NCBI GenBank assembly: GCA_900546625.1
Contig: URDU01000001.1
Coordinates: forward strand, 1-64,000
Reading direction: 5' to 3'
Origin: an uncultured Lachnobacterium sp.
GTDB taxonomy: Bacteria > Bacillota > Clostridia > Lachnospirales > Lachnospiraceae
Length of the DNA: 64,000 bases
Of this stretch, positions 8,211 to 17,037 are shown in pieces. Below the pieces are notes generated by a model. The model was not told where the DNA came from and made no database searches. It worked only from the letters and a program-made list of their open reading frames with translations. How positions within the stretch are numbered: position 1 is the first letter of the stretch; each line of letters begins with the position of its first letter. The translations under genes and the position numbers were made by a program.

Positions 8211-8973
8211 AAAGGTAATTAGATTTATAGTTCTTATAATTGGTCTGTCTCTGGTGGCTTATTCGGGGTATCATCTGTTTAAGATTTATTCTGACTATAA
8301 TACCTCGGATAAGACATATGAGAAGCTGCAGGATGAGTATGCAGTGGACGATTCAAAGAAGTCTGATGAAAATGATAGTGAAGCTGCTGATACACCGTGG
8401 TATGATGATATAGATATTGATTTTGCCGGTCTGAAAAGTGAAAATCCGGATGTGGTTGGATGGATTTATTTTGAGAATGAGGATATCAGCTACCCTGTCA
8501 TGTATTCAGGGGATAACAGCTATTACCTTAGAAAGACCTTTAAGAGAGAGCATGCTACTGCAGGCTCCATCTTCCTTGAGGGCTCAAACAAGACTGATTT
8601 TGGCGACTGCCATACAATCATTTACGGACACAATATGAAAAATCTGTCCATGTTTGGAAAGCTCAAGTACTATAACCGTGATGAGAATTACTATGACGGA
8701 CATCAGTATTTCCAGATTCTTGTCGATGGCAAAAAGTACAGGTACCAAATTTTCTCATATGAGACGGTAAGTGATGACAGTGATGAGTATACCGTGGGCT
8801 TTGAGCCTGACGAGACGTTTGGCAAATTTGTGCAGAGGATGGCTGCTTCTTCTATGAAGGATACAGGCATTGTCCCGACAAAGGATGACAAGGTTGTGAC
8901 TCTTTCTACCTGCTCCACAAGCGGTGAGACATACAGGTTTGTGGTTCACGGAGTGAGAGTGGATGAACATTAA
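8203..8973 (+). CDS. srtB: Class B sortase
   Basis: 256-aa membrane-anchored transpeptidase that attaches proteins with a C-terminal sorting signal to the cell wall or to each other. An N-terminal signal-anchor helix is followed by an acidic linker (residues 30-65) and the sortase barrel with VVGWIYFENEDISYPVM. The catalytic residues are His143 in IIYGHNMKN, Cys237 in TLSTCSTSG and Arg245 in TYRFVVHG. The WI...YPV and GHNMK..MFGKL motifs are class B. It is translationally coupled to the SipW-type peptidase. No protein with a recognisable sorting motif is encoded nearby, so the substrate must be elsewhere. Confidence 0.93.
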   Translation: MVKKVIRFIVLIIGLSLVAYSGYHLFKIYSDYNTSDKTYEKLQDEYAVDDSKKSDENDSEAADTPWYDDIDIDFAGLKSENPDVVGWIYFENEDISYPVMYSGDNSYYLRKTFKREHATAGSIFLEGSNKTDFGDCHTIIYGHNMKNLSMFGKLKYYNRDENYYDGHQYFQILVDGKKYRYQIFSYETVSDDSDEYTVGFEPDETFGKFVQRMAASSMKDTGIVPTKDDKVVTLSTCSTSGETYRFVVHGVRVDEH

Positions 8974-9000
8974 TGTTGGCAGATAAGCAATATAAATGAA

Positions 9001-9029
9001 TTGTTAATTCGTGAATTAATAAATATTCT
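9001..9029 (+). promoter_or_regulatory. Putative promoter with overlapping palindrome
   Basis: TTGTTA (9001-9006), 17-base spacer and TATTCT (9024-9029), each 4/6 to consensus. The 16-base inverted repeat TTAATTCGTGAATTAA (9004-9019) overlaps the -35 box and spacer, as a repressor operator would. It matches the core of the palindrome at 3869-3890 at 15 of 16 positions. Confidence 0.45.
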
Positions 9030-9064
9030 AATGACTTTTAGAAATATAAATACAGGTGCGTAAA

Positions 9065-9517
9065 ATGAAAAAAGAAGATGAATTACTTAAAGAGCTTACC
9101 GATATGGTAAAAGAGACAAAGAAGGGGCAGTTAAAGTGGAAGCTGACCTGTAAGACAACAGAGTACAATGATGAGGCTATAAAACCGACAGTCACAGAGG
9201 ATGGCATCACCTGGACAGTTGATGAGTGCTATGTGTCATATGAATGCAATTATAAGGGCAGTGATTTTGTGATGATTACATATGAGATGATTCATACTGC
9301 CGGTGATAAAAGACAGACAACCAATCTTGTTTTTTTACCGCCGCTTGGCATCAGATATTTTGATATCAGCACACTCCTTCCATACTCGGTACCTGCTTCC
9401 AATGTTCTTACATATGAGATTCACACGCTGTGGCTTTTACTGCTTGAGATGTATAAGAATGACAACACAAGCGTAGAGCTCGATGCAAGTGCAGGAGAGC
9501 TGATTATTGAAGAATAG
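9065..9517 (+). CDS. Hypothetical cytoplasmic protein
   Basis: 150-aa protein of unknown function. ATG 9065 is chosen because CAGGTG lies 6 bases upstream; a GTG at 9056 is in frame but overlaps that site. The sequence has no signal peptide and no membrane helix. An N-terminal helix (KKEDELLKELTDMVKETKKG) leads into a probable beta-rich region (LKWKLTCKTTEY, GITWTVDECYVSYEC, SDFVMITYEMI) and a C-terminal helix (EIHTLWLLLLEMYKN). It sits 14 bases before an SDR gene and may be co-transcribed with it. A palindrome-bearing promoter precedes it. I do not recognise a family. Confidence 0.75.
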   Translation: MKKEDELLKELTDMVKETKKGQLKWKLTCKTTEYNDEAIKPTVTEDGITWTVDECYVSYECNYKGSDFVMITYEMIHTAGDKRQTTNLVFLPPLGIRYFDISTLLPYSVPASNVLTYEIHTLWLLLLEMYKNDNTSVELDASAGELIIEE

Positions 9518-9531
9518 AGGTGCAGTATATA

Positions 9532-10308
9532 ATGTATGCAGTGATTACAGGGGCAAGCTCGGGAATAGGTGAGCAGTTTGCAAAAAGGCTTGCGAAGGAA
9601 GGCTATGATCTGATTCTTGTTGCCAGAAGAAGGGAGAGGCTTGCAGCCCTTGCAGATGAGCTTAGAGCCGCACACAAGGGGCTTGAGTGCGATATATTTA
9701 CCGCGGATCTGATGCAGCTTGATGAGTGTCAGAGGCTTTCGGATTATATAGAGGAAAAGGATGTAGAAATATTTATCAACAACGCAGGCTATGGTGACTG
9801 TGGCTTGTTTGAGGAGACTGATATAGCTAAGGAAATAGGCATGATAGATGTCAATGTACGAGCTGTTCATTTTCTGACCAAAAAGCTGTTAAGGCAGATG
9901 AGGGTAAAGGACAGAGGCTTTATTTTAAATGTAGCAAGCTCTGCGGGGCTTATTCCTGCAGGACCGTACATGGCCACATATTATGCCACTAAGGCATATG
10001 TTGCAAGTCTGTCAAGAGCTGTTGCCTGTGAGCTTCGCCAGAGAAACAGCCATGTATATGTGGGCTGTCTGTGTCCGGGACCGGTTGATACAGAGTTCAA
10101 TGATGTGGCAAATGTGCGCTTTGCACTGAAGGGGATTTCCGCTTTGTACTGCGCCAATTATGCCATTGATCAGATGATGAAGCACAAAACGGTAATTGTA
10201 CCTACTCTTAGGATGAAGCTTGCTACGACCTGTGGCAGGTTTATCCCACAGCCGCTGTATATTAAGCTTGTTTCACACCAGCAAAAGAAAAAATGGCACA
10301 TTGACTAA
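9532..10308 (+). CDS. SDR-family NAD(P)-dependent oxidoreductase
   Basis: 258-aa classical short-chain dehydrogenase/reductase. It shows the nucleotide-binding TGASSGIG (residues 6-13), the Arg-rich VARRRERL after beta 2 (suggesting NADPH preference), the NNAGYGD motif, an active-site Ser in NVASSAG, and YYATK as the catalytic YxxxK. The C-terminal part has the CPGPVDTEF loop typical of the family. The substrate cannot be told; the family is often annotated as DltE/YdfG-like. ATG 9532 is preferred over the GTG at 9520 because AGAGGTG (9516-9522) then gives a usable spacing. Confidence 0.9.
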   Translation: MYAVITGASSGIGEQFAKRLAKEGYDLILVARRRERLAALADELRAAHKGLECDIFTADLMQLDECQRLSDYIEEKDVEIFINNAGYGDCGLFEETDIAKEIGMIDVNVRAVHFLTKKLLRQMRVKDRGFILNVASSAGLIPAGPYMATYYATKAYVASLSRAVACELRQRNSHVYVGCLCPGPVDTEFNDVANVRFALKGISALYCANYAIDQMMKHKTVIVPTLRMKLATTCGRFIPQPLYIKLVSHQQKKKWHID

Positions 10309-10339
10309 AAAGTCTTTAAAAATTGGTTGAATTGCCCTA

Positions 10340-10368
10340 TTTACAGTTATTGTAAATTTTATTATAAT
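10340..10368 (+). promoter_or_regulatory. Sigma-A promoter of pullulanase gene
   Basis: TTTACA (10340-10345), exact 17-base spacer and perfect TATAAT (10363-10368). It overlaps the in-frame ATG at 10367, which therefore cannot be the start codon. Confidence 0.75.
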
Positions 10369-10399
10369 GTATACGAAAATAAACGAAAAGGACAGCATT

Positions 10400-12229
10400 A
10401 TGAAATTAGGAGCAATTTATTCAAAGGAAAAGACAACATTTACACTGTTTTCGCCTGTTGCGGACAGTGTTTTTGTTGTTTTTTATGATAAGGGAAATGA
10501 TTCTGCCGAAACAGGCAGGTTTGAGATGATGCGCACAGAGGGAGAGCTTAGCAATTTTTTCTCCGCTACAGCTGAGGGAGATTTGGATGGTGTGTATTAT
10601 ACATATGAGGTTCACACCCCAGACGGCGTATTTTGTTCGCATGATCCTTATGCAAAGGCCTGTGGTGTCAACGGACACAGATCTATGGTTATAGACCTGG
10701 CTAAGACTAATCCGGGTGGATTTGTGAATGAGGACAGGCCGAAGCTTGCCGATCCTATGAGCATGGTTATCACCGAGGTGTCCATCGCCGATGTGTCTGC
10801 CGGTGCATCTGCTCATTCTTTATATCCCGGTAAGTTCAAGGCATTCACTGAGGACAAAACCATTTCATATTTCAAGGATATGGGAGTGACACATCTGCAG
10901 CTGATGCCTTCGTATGACTTTGCCAGCATCGATGAGAGCGATGCCTTAAAGGAGCAGTACAACTGGGGCTATGATCCGTACAATTACAATGTGCCGGAGG
11001 GCTCTTATTCGACAGATCCGTTTGATGGAGCCGTGAGAGTGAGGGAGTACAAGGAGATGGTTCACTCGATTCATGAGGCGGGCCTTGGCGTGATCATGGA
11101 TGTGGTTTACAATCACACTTTCAATGTTCATGACAGCTGCTTTTACAAGACTGCGGGCAATTATTTTTACCGTATGGATTCATCGGATGCTGCAAAGTAT
11201 TCCGACGCATCAGCCTGTGGCAATGAAATTGCCTCAGAAAAGCCTATGGTCAGAAAATATATTATTGATTCCCTGTGCTACTGGGCGAGCGAGTATCACA
11301 TAGATGGCTTCAGGTTTGATCTGATGGGTGTACTAGATATCGAGACCTTGAACGAAGCAAGGGAAGCTCTCTTGAAAATAAATCCTGATATAATAATGTA
11401 CGGAGAGGGCTGGACAGGTGGAGAAAGTGCTCTGCCTGAATCGGAGCGTGGCATGAAAATAAATGCCCCAAAAACACCGGGCATCGGCATGTTTTCGGAT
11501 GATATACGTGATGTGGTAAAGGGGCATGTATTCTATATGGATGAGCTGGGCTTTGTTAATGGAGCTACAGACAGGGGTGAAGAATTAAAGAGGGCTGTGA
11601 CATGCGCAGATTGGGCTAAATCACCTATGCAGTCCATCAACTATCTCTCATGTCATGATAACTATACTCTCTGGGACAGGTTTATTATTTCCAATTCACA
11701 TGAGAGTGAAGAGATGCGTATCCGCATGAATAAGCTTGCGGCATCCATTCTTTTCACAGCGCAGGGTATTCCGTTTTTCCTGCATGGAGAGGAGTTTGCC
11801 AGAACAAAGATTAGTGAAGCTGATGGGGCTCCTGTAGAGAACAGCTACTGCAGTCCGCTTTCCGTCAATGCAATAGATTATGACAGAGCAGAGCAGTTTG
11901 CAGAGCTTAGAGCTTATTATAAGGGGCTTATAGCTCTAAGAAGGGCTCACAAGGCATTTTACCTTGACACAGTAGATGAGATTAAGAAATCCGTGCATTT
12001 CCTGGATGATATGCCTGATGGGGTAGTTGCGTACACAATTGATACTGATACGCAGAAGGTGTTCGTAGCTTACAATGCCGGCAAAAATAAAATCACAATT
12101 AAACTATCAGATGCTTTATGGGAGGTTCTCGCAGATGAATCGGTTGCGGGAGATAAAGCTCTCTATACAATAAAAGACCAGGCAGTAATACCTGCGGTAT
12201 CATGCCTGGTAGCGGTTTGCAAATGCTAG
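10400..12229 (+). CDS. pulA: Type I pullulanase (GH13_14)
   Basis: 609-aa intracellular alpha-1,6-glucan debranching enzyme (no signal peptide). An N-terminal CBM48-like domain (FTLFSPVADSVFVVFYD) precedes the GH13 barrel with the pullulanase signature YNWGYDPYNYNVPEGSY. The catalytic residues are visible: region I VVYNHT, nucleophile Asp in DGFRFDLMG, acid/base Glu in MYGEGW and stabilising Asp in LSCHDNYTLWD. Start 10400 is chosen because the ATG at 10367 lies within the promoter; AAAGGA precedes 10400. Working with MalQ 1.5 kb downstream it would turn branched maltodextrins or glycogen into linear chains. Its stop codon shares the palindrome CTAG with that of the convergent ClC gene. Confidence 0.93.
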   Translation: MKLGAIYSKEKTTFTLFSPVADSVFVVFYDKGNDSAETGRFEMMRTEGELSNFFSATAEGDLDGVYYTYEVHTPDGVFCSHDPYAKACGVNGHRSMVIDLAKTNPGGFVNEDRPKLADPMSMVITEVSIADVSAGASAHSLYPGKFKAFTEDKTISYFKDMGVTHLQLMPSYDFASIDESDALKEQYNWGYDPYNYNVPEGSYSTDPFDGAVRVREYKEMVHSIHEAGLGVIMDVVYNHTFNVHDSCFYKTAGNYFYRMDSSDAAKYSDASACGNEIASEKPMVRKYIIDSLCYWASEYHIDGFRFDLMGVLDIETLNEAREALLKINPDIIMYGEGWTGGESALPESERGMKINAPKTPGIGMFSDDIRDVVKGHVFYMDELGFVNGATDRGEELKRAVTCADWAKSPMQSINYLSCHDNYTLWDRFIISNSHESEEMRIRMNKLAASILFTAQGIPFFLHGEEFARTKISEADGAPVENSYCSPLSVNAIDYDRAEQFAELRAYYKGLIALRRAHKAFYLDTVDEIKKSVHFLDDMPDGVVAYTIDTDTQKVFVAYNAGKNKITIKLSDALWEVLADESVAGDKALYTIKDQAVIPAVSCLVAVCKC

Positions 12230-13497
12230 TGTGTTGATTTATTGATGTAGCTTGTCTTGTATTTAGAATATACGATTTTCTGGCTGCGATACAGGCCAAA
12301 GTATCCTGACAGCATATAGCTGAATGGAATTGCCAAAAGAAAGTACGGCATGCCGTCGTAGCCGAAAAGCTCAAAGCTTATAAGCAGTGATGTAATCGGA
12401 CAGTTGGTGACGCCACAGAACAGTGAAATCATGCCGACAGCTGCACACAGCGATGGCTCAAAGCCTGTCAGATTGCCGAACAGACATCCAAAGGTTGCTC
12501 CTATGAAAAAGGACGGTACAATCTCGCCACCCTTAAAGCCTGCGCCAAGAGTTAGTGCGGTGAAGATGATTTTTAGCAGAAATGCTTCAGGTCTGACAGA
12601 GCCGTCTATGCTGCTTTGGATGACACTCATTCCGGTGCCGTTGTAGGTCTGGCTTCCGACAAGCATGGTTGCTATGATTACAAGGCAGCCGCCGATGAAT
12701 ACTCTTGTATACTTGTTTGGCAGATATTTTTTATACAGCGCCTCACCTGAGTGGAGGGCCACACAAAAGAGTATGCTCACGAGTGCACACAGGATTGCAA
12801 GCACAGAGATTTTTACCGAGTTTAAAATAGTAAAGTCAGGTATGTTTTCGATAGCAAAAAATTCATTTGTAACATTAAAGTACGCTGCGATACCGTGAGC
12901 GATTAAAGAGCTTATCACACATGGGACAAGTGCTATATAATACATGACACCGACGCTTATCATTTCCATGGAGAAAATAGCAGCTGCCATCGGAGTGCCA
13001 AACAGTGCACTGAATGCAGCACTCATGCCGCACATTATCATGACATGCTTGTCCTTTTCATCAAATCTGAATACTCTGCCTATAGAGCTTCCGATGCTGC
13101 CTCCCATCTGCAGAGCAGCACCCTCGCGGCCGGCAGAGCCACCGAACAGATGAGTGATAAGTGTGGATACAAATATAAGCGGGGCCATTCTAAAGGGCAC
13201 CTTCTCGCCTGAGTGGATAGCCGATATTACCAGATTGGTTCCGGTATCGTTATCGTCTTTGCACAGATGATAGAGTCCCACGATGGCAAGTCCGCCGATT
13301 GGCAAAAAATAAATGAGCCATGGGTATTTCATCCTGAAATCGGTTACGACCGACAGTGCAAAATAAAATGCAGTGCCGCAGCTTCCTGCGACTATGCCGA
13401 CAACGATAGAAAAGATTACCCATTTAATGGATGTTATAAGGCGTTTTGCATTATGCTTTACCTTATGCACAATCAATTGCCTGGTTGTTTCATTCAT
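12226..13497 (-). CDS. ClC-family chloride channel/transporter
   Basis: 423-aa polytopic membrane protein of the voltage-gated chloride channel (ClC) family. The conserved filter-lining segments are seen as GSAGREGAALQMGGSIGS (the GREGP motif with Ala for Pro, carrying the gating Glu) and GAGFKGGEIVPSFFIGATFG (the GxFxP-like region). The first signature, GSGIP, is replaced by GTNLVISAIHSG. Bacterial members exchange Cl- for H+ or export fluoride; the fluoride CLC-F type has a Met in place of the gating Glu, and here the Glu is kept. It starts at ATG 13497 after AGAGGTG. It is convergent with pulA, overlapping by four bases. Confidence 0.93.
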   Translation of the reverse strand: MNETTRQLIVHKVKHNAKRLITSIKWVIFSIVVGIVAGSCGTAFYFALSVVTDFRMKYPWLIYFLPIGGLAIVGLYHLCKDDNDTGTNLVISAIHSGEKVPFRMAPLIFVSTLITHLFGGSAGREGAALQMGGSIGSSIGRVFRFDEKDKHVMIMCGMSAAFSALFGTPMAAAIFSMEMISVGVMYYIALVPCVISSLIAHGIAAYFNVTNEFFAIENIPDFTILNSVKISVLAILCALVSILFCVALHSGEALYKKYLPNKYTRVFIGGCLVIIATMLVGSQTYNGTGMSVIQSSIDGSVRPEAFLLKIIFTALTLGAGFKGGEIVPSFFIGATFGCLFGNLTGFEPSLCAAVGMISLFCGVTNCPITSLLISFELFGYDGMPYFLLAIPFSYMLSGYFGLYRSQKIVYSKYKTSYINKSTH

Positions 13498-13554
13498 TAT
13501 GTTACACCTCTTTTAAACTTTTTATTAATTTGATATTAACATTAACTAATTTAA

Positions 13555-13584
13555 TTTACAAGTTACACTTTTTGATGTTATAAT
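13555..13584 (+). promoter_or_regulatory. Putative promoter of malQ
   Basis: TTTACA (13555-13560), 18-base spacer and perfect TATAAT (13579-13584). The implied leader is about 105 bases and holds a perfect ATCATATGAT palindrome at 13604-13613, a possible operator. Confidence 0.55.
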
Positions 13585-13697
13585 AACTAAACAAAGCGAA
13601 AATATCATATGATTTCATATGTATATTATATATTATTTAAAATACAGGCTCACGCAGCCCATACAATGCGTATATAACAAAAGGGAGGAAAAATAAC

Positions 13698-15275
13698 ATG
13701 AGAACTAGCGGTGTATTAATGCCAATCTCATCACTGCCATCACCGTATGGTATAGGAACTATGGGAAAGGAGGCAAGACGTTTTGTCGATTTCCTTGAGA
13801 AGGGAGGTCAGACATACTGGCAGATTCTTCCAATCTGTCCTACCAGCTATGGAGATTCTCCATATCAGTCATTTTCGAGCTTTGCCGGCAATCCTTATTT
13901 TATCGATCTGGAGCTTTTATGCAAGGACAAGCTTCTGACAAAGAAGGAGTGCGAGTCATATAAGTGGGGCAAAAAGCCACAGTATGTAGACTATGGCATT
14001 ATGTATATTAACAGATATGCTCTTTTAAGAAAGGCATATGAGCGTTTTTCAAAGAAGACACCTGATGATTATGAAGCATTCTGCAGCAAAGAGGCTGAGT
14101 GGCTTGACGAGTATACGCTCTTTATGGCATTAAAGGATGCCAATGGAGGAGTAGCATGGAGCGAGTGGGATGAAAAGCTTAAGCTGAGAAAGCCTGAGGC
14201 TATAGAGGAGGCAAAGGAGAAGTATGCTGATGATATTGCCTTCTACAAGATGCTTCAGTATCTCTTCTTCAAGCAGTGGACCGCTTTAAAGGCATATGCC
14301 AATGAGAAGGGAATAAGAATTATCGGAGATGTACCTATCTATGTTGCTATGGATTCAGCAGATGTCTGGGCTAATCCTACACAGTTCTATCTCGATAAGG
14401 ACTTAAATCCAATCGAGGTGGCAGGATGTCCTCCTGATGCTTTCTCAGCTGACGGACAGCTCTGGGGCAATCCTCTTTTCAGATGGGATGTTATGAAGAA
14501 GGATAACTACAGCTGGTGGACAAAGCGTATCAGTGCCATGGCAAAGCTTTATGATATCGTACGAATCGACCATTTCAGAGGCTTTGATTCATTCTATGCC
14601 ATTCCTGCAAAGGATGATACGGCAAAGAACGGTGTATGGAAAGAGGGTCCTGGCATGGATTTATTCAATGTCCTTGAGAAGAAGCTTGGTAAGCTCCCTA
14701 TCATCGTGGAGGATCTCGGTTTCCTCACACCTTCTGTAAAGAAGCTTTTAAAGGATTCCGGCTTCCCTGGCATGAAGGTTATCCAGTTTGCATTTGATTC
14801 AAGAGAGGACAGTGATTACCTGCCACACAACTATCCACAGCATTGTGTTGTATACACAGGCACCCATGACAATGACACAGTTATGGGCTGGATGAAGACG
14901 GCACCAAAGGAGAGCGTAAGATTTGCAAAGGATTACCTAAACCTCACAAAGGAGGAGGGCTACAACTGGGGCATGATGCGTGCAGCATGGTCATCAGTTG
15001 CCGATATGGCTATTGTTCCTATGCAGGATCTGCTCGGACTTGATTCAAAGGCCCGTATCAATATTCCTTCAACTACCGGTGGCAACTGGCAGTGGAGAGC
15101 TACTCCTGAGCAGATAGACAATAAGCTTGCAAAGAAGCTCCACAAGTGTATGCAGATGTACGCACGTCTGCGCGAGGAGCCTGTTGATGAGACAGCTGAT
15201 AAATCAGATGCCGATGAGGTGGCTGATGCTTCTACCGGCAAGACCTGCGGATGCAAGAAAAAGGCTGCTAAGTAG
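13698..15275 (+). CDS. malQ: 4-alpha-glucanotransferase (amylomaltase, GH77)
   Basis: 525-aa GH77 enzyme that transfers maltosyl and longer units between alpha-1,4-glucans, used in maltodextrin and glycogen metabolism. Family hallmarks are RTSGVLMPISSLPSPYGIG at the N-terminus, ILPICPTSYGDSPYQSFSSFAGNPYFIDL, the nucleophile Asp in IVRIDHFRGF, the acid/base Glu in IIVEDLGFLTP and GTHDNDTVMGW. It starts at ATG after GGGAGG. The last 30 residues are unusual: an acidic linker and then CGCKKKAAK, not part of the GH77 fold. A terminator follows within 30 bases. pulA lies upstream and probably feeds it debranched chains. Confidence 0.97.
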   Translation: MRTSGVLMPISSLPSPYGIGTMGKEARRFVDFLEKGGQTYWQILPICPTSYGDSPYQSFSSFAGNPYFIDLELLCKDKLLTKKECESYKWGKKPQYVDYGIMYINRYALLRKAYERFSKKTPDDYEAFCSKEAEWLDEYTLFMALKDANGGVAWSEWDEKLKLRKPEAIEEAKEKYADDIAFYKMLQYLFFKQWTALKAYANEKGIRIIGDVPIYVAMDSADVWANPTQFYLDKDLNPIEVAGCPPDAFSADGQLWGNPLFRWDVMKKDNYSWWTKRISAMAKLYDIVRIDHFRGFDSFYAIPAKDDTAKNGVWKEGPGMDLFNVLEKKLGKLPIIVEDLGFLTPSVKKLLKDSGFPGMKVIQFAFDSREDSDYLPHNYPQHCVVYTGTHDNDTVMGWMKTAPKESVRFAKDYLNLTKEEGYNWGMMRAAWSSVADMAIVPMQDLLGLDSKARINIPSTTGGNWQWRATPEQIDNKLAKKLHKCMQMYARLREEPVDETADKSDADEVADASTGKTCGCKKKAAK

Positions 15276-15302
15276 TTTGACTTAAATATTATATGTTATT
15301 TT

Positions 15303-15345
15303 AAAGATCACAGGTTATCTGTTTTGATGCCTGTGGTCTTTTTAT
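15303..15345 (+). terminator. Intrinsic terminator of malQ
   Basis: AAAGATCACAGG (15303-15314) pairs with CCTGTGGTCTTT (15330-15341), with one G:T pair, followed by TTTTATTT. Confidence 0.9.
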
Positions 15346-15348
15346 TTG

Positions 15349-15377
15349 TAATAATTCACTGCATCTGTGAATACACT
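15349..15377 (+). promoter_or_regulatory. Candidate sigma-E promoter of spoIVA
   Basis: TAATAAT (15349-15355), 14-base spacer and AATACACT (15370-15377). The Bacillus sigma-E consensus is about KMATATT, 13-15 bases, CATACANT; the match is 6/7 and 7/8. spoIVA is a sigma-E gene in Bacillus, so this fits, but it has not been tested. Confidence 0.5.
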
Positions 15378-15412
15378 TTGATTATAGAATAAAGTGTATG
15401 GAGGAAGCTTTT

Positions 15413-16912
15413 ATGGGCAGTAAAATGGACAGTAAAGAGTTTGATTTATATAAAGATATCAGATGCCGCACAAACGGCGAGATTTACATAGGTGTCGTCG
15501 GTCCTGTGCGCACAGGCAAGTCCACATTTATAAAGCATTTCATGGAGCTTTGCGTCATCCCGAAGATGGACAATGAATATGCCAAAAAGCGCGCGGTCGA
15601 TGAGCTGCCGCAATCTGGCAAAGGAAAGACTATTATGACGACTGAGCCAAAATTTATTCCACAGGATGCGGTTACTATCAGTCTGGAGGATGGCAGTGCG
15701 GTGAAGGTGCGCCTTGTGGACTGCGTGGGCTTTACGGTGGGAGATGCTGTCGGATATCTCGAGGAAGACGGCGAGCGGATGGTCAAAACACCATGGTTCG
15801 ATGAGGATATACCTTTTGAGGAGGCCGCTGTTGTAGGTACAAAAAAGGTAATAGAGGAGCATTCGACAGTGGCTGTGCTTGTAACCACCGACGGCAGCAT
15901 AGGCGATATAAAAAGGCAGAGCTATGAGGCGGCGGAAAGAGAAACAGTCATGCAGCTTGAAGCTTCAGGAAAGCCATTTGTAATTGTGGTAAATACTACA
16001 AAGCCTTTTGCGGCAGAAACGAGGCTTTTATGTGAGTCGCTTAGCAGAGAGTACAAAGCGGCCGCCATTCCAATAGACTGTGAAAAGCTTTGCATGGGAC
16101 AGATTACAGATATCATGGAAAAGCTGTTGTATGAATTTGCAGTCACGAGAGTGGATTATGATATACCGAAGTGGGTGCAGCTGCTGCCTTACGACAATTA
16201 TGTAAAGCAGGCTGTTATTACATATGCAAAGACTTTTCTTGCGAGGGCTTCAAAGCTAAAGGATATCGTACAGATGAGCACTGATATGCCTGAATCGGAC
16301 GGTGATATATTAAAATCGGTATCTCTTGTTACGATGGGGCTGTCTGATGGTGTGATAAAGGTCAAAATCGAGATTGCAGAGAAGTACTACTACGAGAATA
16401 TTTCCGCGCTGTGTGGTGTGACCATTTCCGGGGAAAAGGAGCTGATTTCCCTGATTCTCTCACTCACTGAGGAAAAGAATGAATACGAAAAGATTAAGGA
16501 TGCCTTTTCATCGGTGCAGCAGAAGGGCTATGGTGTTGTGATGCCGCAGCTTTCGGATATCAGAATGGAGGAGCCGGTGCTTATAGCGCATGGAAATAAG
16601 TTTGGAGTTAAAATGAAGGCTCTTTCACCGTCAATACACATGATAAGGGCTAATATCGAGACAGAGATTGCACCGATAGTCGGAAGCAGAGAGCAGGCAG
16701 AGGATCTGATAGATTATATCAAAAATGGTGAGAACAGTGACAGCGGAGTCTGGAAGACCAATATATTCGGAAAATCCGTCGGCGAGCTTATGGAGGATGG
16801 AATAAGAAGCAAAATAATGCAGATGGATGATGAATGTCAGATAAAGCTGCAGGAAACCATGCAAAAGATTGTGAATGACTCAAATGGTGGCATGATTTGC
16901 ATAATTATATAA
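15413..16912 (+). CDS. spoIVA: Stage IV sporulation protein A
   Basis: 499-aa cytoskeletal ATPase that polymerises on the outer forespore membrane and forms the platform for spore coat and cortex assembly. The N-terminal TRAFAC-type P-loop GPVRTGKSTFIKHFMEL and downstream VRLVDCVGFTVGDAVGYLEEDGERMVKTPW are diagnostic, and the C-terminus ends in the short hydrophobic GGMICIII that anchors SpoIVA to SpoVM-bound membrane. Length matches the 492-aa Bacillus protein. ATG 15413 is chosen since GGAGG (15400-15404) gives 8-base spacing; ATG 15398 would overlap that site. The gene is alone, between the malQ terminator and a histidine kinase gene. Confidence 0.97.
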   Translation: MGSKMDSKEFDLYKDIRCRTNGEIYIGVVGPVRTGKSTFIKHFMELCVIPKMDNEYAKKRAVDELPQSGKGKTIMTTEPKFIPQDAVTISLEDGSAVKVRLVDCVGFTVGDAVGYLEEDGERMVKTPWFDEDIPFEEAAVVGTKKVIEEHSTVAVLVTTDGSIGDIKRQSYEAAERETVMQLEASGKPFVIVVNTTKPFAAETRLLCESLSREYKAAAIPIDCEKLCMGQITDIMEKLLYEFAVTRVDYDIPKWVQLLPYDNYVKQAVITYAKTFLARASKLKDIVQMSTDMPESDGDILKSVSLVTMGLSDGVIKVKIEIAEKYYYENISALCGVTISGEKELISLILSLTEEKNEYEKIKDAFSSVQQKGYGVVMPQLSDIRMEEPVLIAHGNKFGVKMKALSPSIHMIRANIETEIAPIVGSREQAEDLIDYIKNGENSDSGVWKTNIFGKSVGELMEDGIRSKIMQMDDECQIKLQETMQKIVNDSNGGMICIII

Positions 16913-17037
16913 TTATTAATTGGTATTTACATTAAAAAACTATATTTTACGAAAAATTAGTTGACTAGTTCACATAAAGATAGCATAATGATACATAAGG
17001 ACTATATTTTTGAAATTACGTTTAAGAGGAATTTTAT

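Noticed and set aside
10367..10399. ATG 10367 as start of the pullulanase
   Set aside because: It overlaps a TATAAT box with a 17-base-spaced TTTACA; the transcript begins downstream of it.
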